From: Angelakisella sp.
GTDB taxonomy: Bacteria > Bacillota > Clostridia > Oscillospirales > Ruminococcaceae
Length of the DNA: 62,656 nt
NCBI GenBank assembly: GCA_020024555.1
Contig: JAHHTQ010000010.1
Coordinates: 1-62,656 of the forward strand
Direction of reading: 5' to 3'
Part shown: piece after piece, positions 1 through 8,713 of the stretch
Position numbering within the stretch: the first letter of the stretch is position 1
Layout: every line of letters begins with the position of its first letter
Made by a program: the position numbers and the translations under genes
Notes under the pieces: generated by a model
Databases searched by the model: none
What the model saw: only the letters and a program-made list of their open reading frames with translations
Told to the model about the DNA's origin: nothing

Positions 1-16
1 ATTTATGCCAAAAGAG

Positions 17-50
17 GAAACTTTTTGCAAGAGAAAAAGTTTCTTTTAAA
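17..50 (+). terminator. Hairpin with short T run (probable terminator)
   Basis: A perfect 10-bp stem (GAAACTTTTT / AAAAAGTTTC, positions 17-26 and 34-43) with a 7-base loop is followed by TTTT. It probably ends a plus-strand transcript that enters from the left of the window. Confidence 0.5.
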
Positions 51-104
51 TTACCTATTTTGTGCATATTTTTTCGGCAATATAGTTTTTTTGGCAGTCA
101 AAAG

Positions 105-134
105 TCCGTCTTAAAATAATAAGACGGATTTTTT
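105..134. terminator. Bidirectional intrinsic terminator after smpB
   Basis: The stem TCCGTCTT / AAGACGGA (105-112, 121-128) is followed by six T on the plus strand and by a shorter T run on the minus strand. It lies immediately after the smpB stop codon, so it probably ends the leftward smpB transcript and any rightward transcript from the left edge. Confidence 0.7.
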
Positions 135-137
135 GTA

Positions 138-602
138 TTATCTGTTACGTTCTTTTAAAGCTCTTTCAATATCACGTTTTGCATCACGTTTAGCCATATC
201 GTCACGTTTATCATACAGCTTTTTACCTCTGCAAATACCTACTTCAAGTTTAACTTTGTTCCCTTTAAAGTATACTTGTATAGGAATAATTGTAACCCCT
301 TTTTGTTTTACAAGTCCATATAGTCGTGTTATTTCTCTCTTGTGAAGCAACAATTTGCGTACACGCAGCGGTTCTCTGTTAAAAATATTACCTTGCTCGT
401 ATGGGCTGATGTGCATTTGCTTAACAAACAATTCGCCACCGATAAAGTCGCACCAAGCATCACGCAAATGCGTATGTCCTGCGCGTATACTTTTTACTTC
501 CGTACCAAAAAGCTCTATACCTACTTCCAGTGTCTCATCTACAAAATAATCGTGTCGCACACTTCGGTTATAGCTAATTTGTTTTATACTGTCTTTTCCC
601 AT
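138..602 (-). CDS. smpB: SsrA-binding protein SmpB
   Basis: Cytoplasmic tmRNA-binding protein that brings tmRNA to stalled ribosomes for trans-translation. The 154-residue product is full length. It shows the family motif GTEVKSIR near residue 34 in the OB-fold core, the GKKLYDKR segment, and the basic C-terminal tail (KRDAKRDIERALKERNR) that enters the mRNA channel. An AAGAGG ribosome-binding site precedes the ATG. It is the last gene of the leftward dnaX-ebfC-recR-smpB cluster, about 55 bases after recR. No tmRNA gene was recognised in the window. Confidence 0.97.
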   Translation of the reverse strand: MGKDSIKQISYNRSVRHDYFVDETLEVGIELFGTEVKSIRAGHTHLRDAWCDFIGGELFVKQMHISPYEQGNIFNREPLRVRKLLLHKREITRLYGLVKQKGVTIIPIQVYFKGNKVKLEVGICRGKKLYDKRDDMAKRDAKRDIERALKERNR

Positions 603-656
603 AAATTAATAACCTCTTCTTTATAAATTCACAAACCTATACGCATATTTTTATTA

Positions 657-1253
657 TTACAGTTCGCTTCTTCCGTCCAGTGCGCGAAGCAGGGTTATTT
701 CGTCGGCATATTCCAGATTTCCGCCGACTGGTATACCATAGGCAAGTCGCGTAACTTTTACGCCCAAAGGTTTCAGTAAATTTGAAATATATATTGCGGT
801 AGCCTCTCCCTCAACAGTGGGGTTTGTCGCCATAATAACTTCGTTTACGGTACCTGTGGAAATACGTGTCAATAGCTCTTTGACGGTCAGCTTATCAGGG
901 CCTATTCCGTCAAGCGGAGAGAGGAGTCCGTGCAGTACGTGGTACACGCCGTTATATTCTTTTGTGCGTTCAAACGCTATTATGTCCCGTGGGTCTTCCA
1001 CAACGCATATTGTTCCGAAATCTCTGTCTTTGTTGCTGCATACAGTACAGTTTTCACTGTCGGTAAGGTTTCCGCAAATTTTACATCTGTGGATTGTATT
1101 TTTTGCCTCCAATATAACCTTTGCGAGTTCTTTTACTTTTTCGTCTGGCAAGTCCAGAATATAAAAAGCGAGTCTCTGCGCAGATTTTTTGCCAACTCCC
1201 GGAAATCTTGCAAATTGCTCTATTAATTTTGTCAGTGGTAGTGCAATATCCAT
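657..1253 (-). CDS. recR: Recombination mediator protein RecR
   Basis: RecR works with RecO (and RecF) to load RecA at single-stranded gaps. The 198-residue protein has the usual length and order: an N-terminal helix-hairpin-helix region (about 1-45, with GVGKKSAQRLAF), a C4 zinc finger (Cys57, Cys60, Cys69, Cys72), and a Toprim domain beginning at VVEDPRDI. It lies downstream of ebfC and dnaX in the conserved Firmicutes order dnaX-yaaK-recR, which supports co-transcription. Confidence 0.97.
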   Translation of the reverse strand: MDIALPLTKLIEQFARFPGVGKKSAQRLAFYILDLPDEKVKELAKVILEAKNTIHRCKICGNLTDSENCTVCSNKDRDFGTICVVEDPRDIIAFERTKEYNGVYHVLHGLLSPLDGIGPDKLTVKELLTRISTGTVNEVIMATNPTVEGEATAIYISNLLKPLGVKVTRLAYGIPVGGNLEYADEITLLRALDGRSEL

Positions 1254-1281
1254 TATTTTTTCACCTTTTAATATTATTATA

Positions 1282-1299
1282 GGCGACCGTCGGGTCGCC
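1282..1299. other. GC-rich hairpin between ebfC and recR
   Basis: A perfect 7-bp GC-rich stem (GGCGACC / GGTCGCC, loop GTCG) stands in an AT-rich spacer between two genes of the same operon. Neither strand has a good T run, so it looks more like an mRNA stability or processing hairpin than a terminator. Confidence 0.4.
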
Positions 1300-1333
1300 C
1301 TTTGATAATAAACAAAATATGTTTTAATTATAA

Positions 1334-1681
1334 TTACATTAGTCCCGGAATATTGAGACCACCTGTAATTGAGCTCATACGTGCCTCGTTATCTTCTTCG
1401 GCAAGTTTAATAGCTTCATTGACAGCGCCGATAATCATATCTTGCAAAATTTCTGCATCTTCCGGATCAATTACTTCCGGTTTAATGTTTAGCGCCACTA
1501 CTTGTCTTTTACCGTTTACGGTAGCCTCTACCATACCGCCGCCTGCTGTGGCTTTATATTCTTTTAATGCAAGCTCTTCTTGTACTTTTGTCATTTCATC
1601 TTGCATTTTTTGAGCTTGCTTTATCATTTGGTTCATATTGCCCATTCCGCCGCCCATTCCTTGTGGTAATCTTGCTCTCAT
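1334..1681 (-). CDS. ebfC: YbaB/EbfC family nucleoid-associated protein
   Basis: Small DNA-binding protein of the YbaB/EbfC family, a dimer associated with the nucleoid. The 115-residue product has the Gly/Met-rich start (MGGGMGNMNQMIKQAQKMQ), the amphipathic helix, and a C-terminal segment EDAEILQDMIIGAVNEA typical of the family. A GGAAGG site lies 10 bases before the chosen ATG. It sits between dnaX and recR, its usual place in Firmicutes (yaaK), which suggests a link to replication or repair, although its exact role is unsettled. Confidence 0.95.
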   Translation of the reverse strand: MRARLPQGMGGGMGNMNQMIKQAQKMQDEMTKVQEELALKEYKATAGGGMVEATVNGKRQVVALNIKPEVIDPEDAEILQDMIIGAVNEAIKLAEEDNEARMSSITGGLNIPGLM

Positions 1682-1705
1682 TATTAAAATACCTTCCTTT
1701 TTTAG

Positions 1706-3337
1706 CTATATTTCTTTTATATCTACACCGTTTTCATTGGCAATAGCAAGTATTTCTTCTAATTTACTTTTAGTATTGCCGATATTAACGGGTTTTGGTT
1801 TGTTATACGGTCCAATGGCATATTTACGACCGGTTACTTCCATTATTGCCTGTTTCAAAGTATCTTTTGTAACTTCGTTTGTTTTAACCATATCTATGAA
1901 AATTGGGTTGTCGCAGTCAATAAGTACGTGTTTTCCACGTATATATGCCGATGAGTTTAAAAGTACTCCCCGAAGTGCGTTGTTCAAAACTTTCAGTCTT
2001 TCCAAAACTTCTTGCCAATTTTCCATTGGAACTGTCGGTACGTCCTCTTTTTTGGGTTCAATAATTTTTGGAGTTGCGCTTTCCGTTGTATTTATAATAT
2101 GTTCTGTTTTTATAGGTCTATCCTGTATAGTTTGTGGTTTCTCGGTAGAGGAAGTTTCTTTGTTTTCACTCACTGCTACGCCGTTTGCCATAATATAATT
2201 AAGTTTTCCTTCAAGATATTCTATTCTTGCAAGCAAGCTTTCGTTTGATGCCGATAATCCTGTGTCGCACATCTTAATAAGCGCCATTTCAAGTTCAAAA
2301 CGTCTCGATGAAGATTTTGTCATATTTGAGGCGCATTCCTGCAAAACCGATATGCCGTATAAAATTTTCGCGACACTGTATCTTTTTGCTTGCTCTTGGT
2401 ACCTGTTTAAAGTATCCGATGAACATATTATCATATTTTCAGGTTTTTGTACAGTTGAAACAACCATTAAATTTCTGTAATGTGTAATCAGTTGTTGGCA
2501 AAGTCTGTCGTACTCAACCGAAACACCATTGACATCTGATATTATATCATAAATAGGCGCAACGTCACCCTTAATTACAGCATTTATTATTTCAAACAAA
2601 TAGTCCTGCGCCACCAGTCCAGCCGCCTGCTGAACAGACATTACGGTAATTTCCGTTGAGTGAGATGCGCAAAGGTCGAGCAGTGAAATGGCGTCACGCA
2701 TACCACCTTCGGCAAGTCGTGATATCATAATCAGCGCTTCTTTTTCCACGCTGATATTTTCTCTGTCGCAAATTTCCTGTAAACGCGCTGACATATCATC
2801 GACACCAATACGTTTAAAGTCAAATCTTTGACAACGGGATTGTATAGTTGCCGGCATTTTGTGTATTTCGGTTGTGGCGAGTATAAAAATAACGTGTTCG
2901 GGAGGTTCTTCCATTATTTTTAGCAGAGCGTTAACTGCGCCGGTAGAAAGCATATGCGCCTCGTCAATTATATAGACACGGTATTTTGCAACAGTTGGCA
3001 AAAAATTTGCCTCCTCACGCAAATCACGGATATTATCCACACCGTTATTGCTTGCGGCATCTATTTCAAGTACGTCCATAATAGAACCGCTGTCTATACC
3101 TCTGCACATATCACATTCACCACATGGACTGCCATTTTGCGGATTTAAACAGTTTACGGCTTTTGCAATAAGCTTTGCGCAGGTGGTTTTGCCTGTGCCA
3201 CGGCTACCCATAAGTAAATATGCGTGCGAAGGTTTATTTGAAATTATTTCGTTGCGTAGGGTTTGCGTAATGTGCTGTTGTCCAACAACATCATCAAAGG
3301 ACATAGGGCGATATTTTCTGTAAAGTGCTTGATACAT
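1706..3337 (-). CDS. dnaX: DNA polymerase III gamma/tau subunit
   Basis: Clamp-loader ATPase of the replicative polymerase. The N-terminal AAA+ module shows Walker A GSRGTGKTT (residues 44-52), a zinc module (Cys63, Cys72, Cys75, Cys78), Walker B with DEAH at 125-128, and a sensor/arginine-finger region around residue 170 (ATIQSRCQRFDF). A variable linker of about residues 385-440 precedes a C-terminal domain, giving 543 residues, a normal Firmicutes size. No slippery site for a short gamma form was searched for systematically. The SRP RNA gene lies directly upstream on the same strand. Confidence 0.97.
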   Translation of the reverse strand: MYQALYRKYRPMSFDDVVGQQHITQTLRNEIISNKPSHAYLLMGSRGTGKTTCAKLIAKAVNCLNPQNGSPCGECDMCRGIDSGSIMDVLEIDAASNNGVDNIRDLREEANFLPTVAKYRVYIIDEAHMLSTGAVNALLKIMEEPPEHVIFILATTEIHKMPATIQSRCQRFDFKRIGVDDMSARLQEICDRENISVEKEALIMISRLAEGGMRDAISLLDLCASHSTEITVMSVQQAAGLVAQDYLFEIINAVIKGDVAPIYDIISDVNGVSVEYDRLCQQLITHYRNLMVVSTVQKPENMIICSSDTLNRYQEQAKRYSVAKILYGISVLQECASNMTKSSSRRFELEMALIKMCDTGLSASNESLLARIEYLEGKLNYIMANGVAVSENKETSSTEKPQTIQDRPIKTEHIINTTESATPKIIEPKKEDVPTVPMENWQEVLERLKVLNNALRGVLLNSSAYIRGKHVLIDCDNPIFIDMVKTNEVTKDTLKQAIMEVTGRKYAIGPYNKPKPVNIGNTKSKLEEILAIANENGVDIKEI

Positions 3338-3384
3338 ATTAAAAAAATAACCTCCCTTTTAAGATTGATATTAGCATATTATTT

Positions 3385-3560
3385 AAAAAAAGGATAGACA
3401 ACGTATGCACATTATCACACGAATATCAGGTTGGCTGCGGCACACACACGTAACAGCTTAATGCTGCTCGGTCCCCCGCCTGACATGGTTCACTGCACAG
3501 TGTTGCACAGGACCCAATATTCGCATGATAATAAGCACAAGTCATTATCTACCCTTGTAC
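3385..3560 (-). ncRNA. ffs: Signal recognition particle RNA (4.5S/scRNA)
   Basis: RNA scaffold of the SRP, which binds Ffh and targets membrane proteins to FtsY and SecYEG. On the minus strand the hallmark domain IV core is visible: CATGTCAGG, a GGGA tetraloop closed by CGG/CCG, then AGCAGC. The flanks pair over a long range: TTATCA..CGAATAT near the 5' end with ATATTCG..TGATAA near the 3' end, and GGGTAGA with TCTATCC at the termini, followed by a run of T. Ends are estimated from the promoter and the T run. An scr gene upstream of dnaX is the Bacillus arrangement. Confidence 0.9.
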
Positions 3561-3566
3561 CAAGTT

Positions 3567-3595
3567 ATTATACAACAACAAATATAAAAATTCAA
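3567..3595 (-). promoter_or_regulatory. Sigma-A promoter of the SRP RNA
   Basis: Minus strand TTGAAT (3590-3595), exactly 17 bases, then TATAAT (3567-3572). Transcription would begin near 3560. The -35 box lies within the foot of the sortase terminator stem. Confidence 0.85.
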
Positions 3596-3647
3596 GCCTT
3601 TTTGTATATTTTTCAAAAAATATAAATTAGAATACACAAAAAGGCTT
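3594..3647 (-). terminator. Terminator of the sortase gene
   Basis: AAGCCTTTTTGTGTAT and ATACAAAAAGGCTT (minus strand) form a long stem with one bulge, followed by GAATTTTTAT. It ends the sortase transcript and shares bases with the -35 region of the SRP RNA promoter. Confidence 0.75.
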
Positions 3648-3670
3648 TTTTTATTGTATTGTTTTTTTCA

Positions 3671-4717
3671 TTAACCCCATACGTTTGGTTGTTGGTGATT
3701 TGGATTATAGTTTACTTCAACAGGTTCAATTTTTTCGCCCGGTCTAAGCAGTCTTCCCATAACAACAAAACGTTGATTTTCTGTTTTACCGTATGCGCGT
3801 GTGCAAGTTGAAAGCGTAATTATTTTATCGGTGCCATTTACGTCAACATTGAAATTATGTCTGCTTCTTCTGAGCGCTTCGCTTATTATTGCGTCATTAT
3901 TACCGTCAGTTCTGATATAATCAAAGGCAAGCTCTGTATAAAAAACAGCGAATATCTTAAATGTCATTTCCTCAAAAGGCGTTGAATAATAGAAATATGG
4001 ATAGCTTCGACACATATTTTCATAGTGGAAACTTGTAAGTTGCCCGAACATTTTGTCGCTTGCTCGTGTTATAGCCGGCTGTGCACTGTAATTTGTCCAG
4101 TTATGACCATATATTACGGTATTATCCGACATATCGCTGCTTGTGCCTCCGCTTCGTGTATCGGTATTTGTCCATAGCACACCCATAGTATCATATTGAC
4201 CGTAAATATTTCTGTGCAAATAGTAATTTATATCAGATGTGTTTTGTACAACAGGGTGGCTGATATTCGTACCGGGAATGCGTAAATAAGCAAATACATC
4301 AGGATTTATGCCTTTCCAATATGAGATTTTATCCTGTCCGGAATATCCGTAAGCGCTTGCCTGAAATTGTCCGAATGTGGAAGTGTTCGTTTGATTGTTG
4401 TTTGCGTTGTTTTTGGTATTTTCCTGCTCTTTGCTCTTTTTGATTTTAATTTCATTTTCTTGCGATTGCAAAGAACTTATGATAGATGCGTTATTGATGC
4501 TCAAAGCATTTTTTTCATTGTACACAAGCTCAAAAGCTTGATTGTTTTGAGATTCGATAGCGGCTAAAACTTCAATGTCACTATCATCAGAATTTGTAGG
4601 TTGTTCTTTTGCAATATTGTTTTTTGTATAATAGTTGTATCCCAAGAAAACAGATGTGCCAATAGCCGCAGTTATAAGTAATATACTTGCTGTTATTATT
4701 CCTTTTGACTGTCTCAT
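3671..4717 (-). CDS. srtB: Class B sortase, membrane anchored
   Basis: Cysteine transpeptidase at the outer face of the membrane that attaches sorting-signal proteins to the cell wall or to each other. The 348-residue protein has an N-terminal membrane anchor (about residues 7-26), a long low-complexity Asn/Lys/Glu stalk (about 35-115), and a class B catalytic domain with His205 (VIYGHN), Cys305 (TLSTC) and Arg316. The long stalk is unusual. No sorting-signal substrate gene is adjacent, so its clients must be elsewhere. AAAGGAG lies 12 bases before the ATG. Confidence 0.9.
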   Translation of the reverse strand: MRQSKGIITASILLITAAIGTSVFLGYNYYTKNNIAKEQPTNSDDSDIEVLAAIESQNNQAFELVYNEKNALSINNASIISSLQSQENEIKIKKSKEQENTKNNANNNQTNTSTFGQFQASAYGYSGQDKISYWKGINPDVFAYLRIPGTNISHPVVQNTSDINYYLHRNIYGQYDTMGVLWTNTDTRSGGTSSDMSDNTVIYGHNWTNYSAQPAITRASDKMFGQLTSFHYENMCRSYPYFYYSTPFEEMTFKIFAVFYTELAFDYIRTDGNNDAIISEALRRSRHNFNVDVNGTDKIITLSTCTRAYGKTENQRFVVMGRLLRPGEKIEPVEVNYNPNHQQPNVWG

Positions 4718-4962
4718 TATGTAGCAAAAACTCCTTTTTCTAAAAAATTTTTATGGTTTATAGAATTAATTGTGTATTGCATATAAGGCAATAATTCTAT
4801 AAATATTTTAACAAAAACTTATACATACATTTTTATTATACAAAAAAATCATACGGATAATCAAGAGTATTTTTTAAAAAATTAATATTTTTTTAAATTA
4901 GTTTAAAATATCCCCAGCACTTTGCATAAAAAACAAAAAACAGGAAATTTTTGTTATTTTAC
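4718..4962. other. AT-rich divergent spacer
   Basis: Spacer between the divergent sortase and ribonuclease Y genes. It is very AT-rich and I see no ORF or stable fold in it. The rny promoter lies just to the right, and the remaining bases up to the rny start (4992-5179) form a leader of about 180 bases without an obvious structured element. Confidence 0.5.
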
Positions 4963-4991
4963 TTGACATTTTGCATAATAAAAGTTAAAAT
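4963..4991 (+). promoter_or_regulatory. Sigma-A promoter of rny
   Basis: TTGACA (4963-4968), 17 bases, TAAAAT (4986-4991). It lies about 190 bases before the rny start codon, implying a long 5' untranslated region. Confidence 0.7.
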
Positions 4992-5179
4992 AATTATGAT
5001 ATTGGTATAAGATTTTTTACAATTAACTGATTTTATTAAGTAATTTTATATAAATTTAAAATATTAAACTTTTGACAAATATATAAAAATATATAAAAAT
5101 AATCGTAAAAAAATAATAGGCTAGGTTTGCCATTTCTTGTATCCGTATACACTAACATAGAAATATTAGGAGGTAACTA

Positions 5180-6730
5180 ATGGATTGGCGATTTATACTA
5201 TGTGCCTTAATTTCATTAATAATCGGTGCAATACCGAGTTTTTATATTGGCATTAAATATCGAATGAAAGTGGCGGAATCTGAACTGGGTTCGGCAGAGG
5301 TAGAGGCAAAAAGAGTTGTAAGCGATGCAATAAAGGTTGCTAATACAAAGAAAAAAGAAGCATTGCTTGAAGCAAAAGATGAAATTTTTAAGATGAAAAG
5401 CGATGCCGACAAAGAAATAAAAGAAAGACACACAGAACTTCAACGTCAAGAAAGACGTATACAACAAAAAGAAGAAAATCTTGAAAGAAAATCCGAAAAC
5501 ATTGAGAAGAAAGAAGATATTTTGCAAGGCAAACTTGATGATGCAGATGCAAGACTAAAAGAAGCAGATAACGTAATGGCGCGTCAACTAGAAATGCTTG
5601 AAAGAATATCCGGATATTCACAGGAGCAGGCAAAAGAGCATATACTTAATGTTCTCAATGATGAACTCGTACACGAAAAAGCAGTTAAAATTCAACAATA
5701 CGAGCAAAGACTTAAAGATGATGCAGACCAAAAAGCCCGTGAGATTATCTCACAGGCAATACAAAGATGCGCTGCCGAGAGTGTTTCGGAGCTTACGGTA
5801 TCTGTTGTTCCACTTCCAAATGACGAACTGAAAGGAAGAATAATAGGTCGTGAAGGAAGAAATATACGTACGCTTGAAACTTTGACAGGCGTTGACTTAA
5901 TAATTGACGATACGCCTGAAACAATAACGCTTTCAAGCCATGACCCTGTTAAACGTGAAGTAGCAAGAATAACTCTTGAAAAACTGATACAAGATGGTCG
6001 TATTCACCCCGCGCGTATAGAAGAAATGGTTGAAAAAGCCGCCCGCGAAGTAGAGCACAAGATAAAAGTTGACGGTGAGCGCGCAGTAATAGAAACAGGA
6101 ATTCATGGTGTTCACCCTGACCTTATGCGTTTGCTTGGTCGTATGCGTTACAGAACAAGCTATGGTCAAAATGTACTTAACCACTCAATAGAGGTTGCGC
6201 AAATCGCAGGTATTATGGCATCTGAACTGGGGCTTGACCCTACACTTGCAAAGAGAGCAGGTTTATTGCACGATATAGGTAAGGCGCTGACTCACGAAAT
6301 TGAAGGTTCACACGTCGATATTGGTGTTGACCTTGCCAAAAAATATAAGGAAAATCCTGATGTTATTCATGCAATACAGGCTCACCACGGTGATGTAGAG
6401 GCAAAATCCATTGTTGCGCTTTTGGTACAGGCTGCCGATGCGGTTTCTGCCGCAAGACCCGGCGCAAGACGTGAAAACTTAGAAAACTATATCAAACGTC
6501 TTGAAAAACTTGAAGAAATAGCAAATTCTTTCAAGGGTGTAGAGAAGTGCTTTGCTATACAAGCAGGTAGAGAAGTCAGAATTATGCTAAAACCAGATGT
6601 TTTGAATGATGAACAAATGGTAATTACAGCGCGTGATATTGCAAAACGCATAGAGAGTGAAATGGAATACCCGGGACAAATAAAAGTAAATGTTATTCGT
6701 GAAACCCGCGCTATTGAATACGCTAAATAA
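5180..6730 (+). CDS. rny: Ribonuclease Y
   Basis: Membrane-anchored endoribonuclease that starts decay and processing of many mRNAs in Firmicutes. The 516-residue protein has the full layout: one N-terminal membrane helix (residues 4-24), a long charged coiled coil (about 30-190), a KH RNA-binding domain containing GRIIGREGRNIRTLE, and an HD domain with the metal motif HDIGKALTHE. AGGAGGT stands at the correct distance from the ATG. It is monocistronic, between its own promoter and terminator. Confidence 0.97.
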   Translation: MDWRFILCALISLIIGAIPSFYIGIKYRMKVAESELGSAEVEAKRVVSDAIKVANTKKKEALLEAKDEIFKMKSDADKEIKERHTELQRQERRIQQKEENLERKSENIEKKEDILQGKLDDADARLKEADNVMARQLEMLERISGYSQEQAKEHILNVLNDELVHEKAVKIQQYEQRLKDDADQKAREIISQAIQRCAAESVSELTVSVVPLPNDELKGRIIGREGRNIRTLETLTGVDLIIDDTPETITLSSHDPVKREVARITLEKLIQDGRIHPARIEEMVEKAAREVEHKIKVDGERAVIETGIHGVHPDLMRLLGRMRYRTSYGQNVLNHSIEVAQIAGIMASELGLDPTLAKRAGLLHDIGKALTHEIEGSHVDIGVDLAKKYKENPDVIHAIQAHHGDVEAKSIVALLVQAADAVSAARPGARRENLENYIKRLEKLEEIANSFKGVEKCFAIQAGREVRIMLKPDVLNDEQMVITARDIAKRIESEMEYPGQIKVNVIRETRAIEYAK

Positions 6731-6742
6731 TTAAATATTATA

Positions 6743-6797
6743 ATGAGTCAACTACTTATATATTTAGATATAAACAGTTGGCTCATTTGTTTTTTTG
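6743..6797 (+). terminator. Terminator of rny
   Basis: ATGAGTCAACT pairs with AGTTGGCTCAT (one G-U pair) and is followed by TTTGTTTTTTT. Confidence 0.8.
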
Positions 6798-6923
6798 AAA
6801 AGTTTATTTAAAATGTATGACAGAATTTATTGTTTTAATATAATTAACATTTACAATTTTGATTAGGCTATGACTAGACAATGGCAAATTTGTAAATTAA
6901 CATAAAAAACGCTGAAATATATA

Positions 6924-6951
6924 TTGAAAAAATCAGAAAATATGTTATACT
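6924..6951 (+). promoter_or_regulatory. Probable promoter of nrdR
   Basis: TTGAAA (6924-6929), 16 bases, TATACT (6946-6951), about 50 bases before the start codon. No clear NrdR box pair was seen nearby. Confidence 0.5.
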
Positions 6952-7005
6952 TGTACTGTAAAATAGTATATAGACTATAAACTTTACTTTTTCGGAGGAA
7001 AATAT

Positions 7006-7479
7006 ATGAAATGTCCATATTGCGGATATACTGATAGTAAAGTGCTTGATAGTAGACCGTCAGACGATAAAGCAAGCATACGCAGACGTCGTGAATGTAC
7101 GAATTGTGAAAAACGTTTTACAACATACGAGGTAGTTGAAATTGTGCCTATTTCTGTAATAAAGAAAGACGGTTCAATAGAAAGCTTCAATAAAGACAAA
7201 ATTCTTAATGGTATGATTAAGTCTTGCGAAAAGCGTGTGGTTGATTTGGCAACACTCGAAAAAGCCGCAGACGAAATAGAGCAACAACTCCAAAATTCAC
7301 TCACAAAGGAAATAACATCAGTAGAAATCGGTGAGTTATGTATGCAAAAATTAAAAGATATAGATCAGGTAGCGTATGTTAGATTTGCTTCTGTATATAG
7401 AAGATTTGATGATATTAATTCGTTTCTGTCAACACTGAATGAGCTAAAAAACACAGATAAAAACAAAGATGAAAAATAA
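7006..7479 (+). CDS. nrdR: Transcriptional repressor NrdR
   Basis: Zinc and nucleotide-dependent repressor of ribonucleotide reductase genes. The 157-residue protein has the N-terminal zinc ribbon (Cys3, Cys6, Cys31, Cys34), the DNA-contacting stretch RRRREC, and an ATP-cone domain (about 48-138) beginning VVEIVPISVIKKDGSIE. A CGGAGG ribosome-binding site precedes the ATG. The length and motifs are typical and I see no defect. Confidence 0.97.
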   Translation: MKCPYCGYTDSKVLDSRPSDDKASIRRRRECTNCEKRFTTYEVVEIVPISVIKKDGSIESFNKDKILNGMIKSCEKRVVDLATLEKAADEIEQQLQNSLTKEITSVEIGELCMQKLKDIDQVAYVRFASVYRRFDDINSFLSTLNELKNTDKNKDEK

Positions 7480-7625
7480 AAGCATATAATATTTGTTTTT
7501 CTAAAAAGACAGCTTATATTTATGCTTTTATAATTTATTTAATTGCTTTCATACTCAAAAGTGTTAAACTTTTACTTGTGACAATAAAACATATAAATAA
7601 ACGTACAATAAAGAGGGAATATTTT

Positions 7626-7910
7626 ATGGATAACAATAAACTAAAATTATTATATAATGCTGTTTTGGCTTTGGAGAGTATTGAAGAATGTGAAAATTTC
7701 TTTGAAGACCTTTGTACAGAAACGGAGCTTTCCGCTCTGTCACAACGTATAAATGTAGCGAAAATGTTAATTGATAAACGTATATACAGTGACATTGTAA
7801 AAGAAACAGGAGCAAGCACTGCAACAATAAGTCGTGTTAACCGCAGTTTGCGAAAAGGCGCAAATGGCTATCCGAAAATATTTGAAAGGATAGATGGCAA
7901 CAATGGCTGA
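7626..7910 (+). CDS. YerC/YecD family TrpR-like regulator
   Basis: Small helix-turn-helix protein (94 residues) of the TrpR-related YerC/YecD family. The recognition region reads SDIVKETGASTATISRVNRSL, near residues 54-73, typical of these Firmicutes repressors. I chose the ATG at 7626 because AGAGGGA lies 8 bases before it; an in-frame upstream ATG has no such site. The last codons overlap the following methyltransferase gene, so the two are likely co-translated. The target and ligand are unknown for this family in general. Confidence 0.85.
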   Translation: MDNNKLKLLYNAVLALESIEECENFFEDLCTETELSALSQRINVAKMLIDKRIYSDIVKETGASTATISRVNRSLRKGANGYPKIFERIDGNNG

Positions 7911-8652
7911 ATATAACGAAAATTTTTCAAAATATTATGATTTGTTGTTGAGCAACCTAGATTACAAAGAACGCGCAAACTTTTTGTGTCAACTTGCAAA
8001 AAAATACCGTAAGGATTTTTCTTTGGTTTTAGACTTGGCTTGTGGCACAGGCACGCTTGCAAAAGAACTTGCCAAAATGAATAAAGAAGTAATTGCTGTG
8101 GATAACTCGTATGAAATGCTGATGATTGCAAGAGAAAAAAATACTGATACCACACCGCAAGTACTGTTTTTGTGTCAAAATATGCAAGAACTTGACTTAT
8201 ATGGAACAGTAGAAGTTGCATTTTGTACGCAGGACAGTTTTAATCATCTTGATAATAAAGAAATGTTGCAAGAGACATTTAATCGTCTTAAATTTTTTGT
8301 TGAGCCGACCGGACTTTTAATTTTTGATTTTAATACGCCATATAAGCATAAGAATATACTTTCTGATGAAGTTTTTGTTTATGACTATGACGATGTATAC
8401 TGTGTATGGCAAAACTTTTACACAGAAAAAGAAAATGCTGTGGAAATAGAACTTGACTTCTTTACGCCCTGCAAAAACAATAAGTATGAAAGAACGCATC
8501 AATCTTTAAGAGAATTCAGTTGCGATATTAAAGAAATAGAGACAATGCTTAATAAAGCAGATTTCTCATTGTTGGAAGCACAGGGTGACTATAACGGAAA
8601 GCCTATGGCAACCGAAGATGAAAGATGGGTAATTGTTGCGCAAAGAAACTGA
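7894..8652 (+). CDS. Class I SAM-dependent methyltransferase
   Basis: Soluble methyltransferase of about 250 residues. SAM-binding motif I is visible as VLDLACGTGTLAKELAK (about residues 43-59), followed by an acidic motif II (VIAVDNSYEML). The substrate cannot be told from sequence. The start is uncertain: ATG at 7894 lies three bases after the GAAAGGA site and a second in-frame ATG lies at 7903. It overlaps the preceding regulator gene by 17 bases and may form a two-gene unit with it. Confidence 0.85.
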   Translation: MATMAEYNENFSKYYDLLLSNLDYKERANFLCQLAKKYRKDFSLVLDLACGTGTLAKELAKMNKEVIAVDNSYEMLMIAREKNTDTTPQVLFLCQNMQELDLYGTVEVAFCTQDSFNHLDNKEMLQETFNRLKFFVEPTGLLIFDFNTPYKHKNILSDEVFVYDYDDVYCVWQNFYTEKENAVEIELDFFTPCKNNKYERTHQSLREFSCDIKEIETMLNKADFSLLEAQGDYNGKPMATEDERWVIVAQRN

Positions 8653-8713
8653 ATAAGTAAAGCGATAATTACAGTTTAATAAAGTTTAAAATAATTATGG
8701 AGTAAGGAAATAT

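Noticed and set aside
1706..3337. Programmed frameshift in dnaX giving a gamma form
   Set aside because: I did not find a convincing slippery heptamer with a following structure in the middle of the gene; the full-length form is enough.
3431..3625. Plus-strand ORF of 64 codons
   Set aside because: It lies entirely on the complement of the SRP RNA and its promoter and has no ribosome-binding site.
5216..5633. Minus-strand ORFs in rny
   Set aside because: They are produced by the biased codons of the rny coiled coil; rny itself is complete and well supported.
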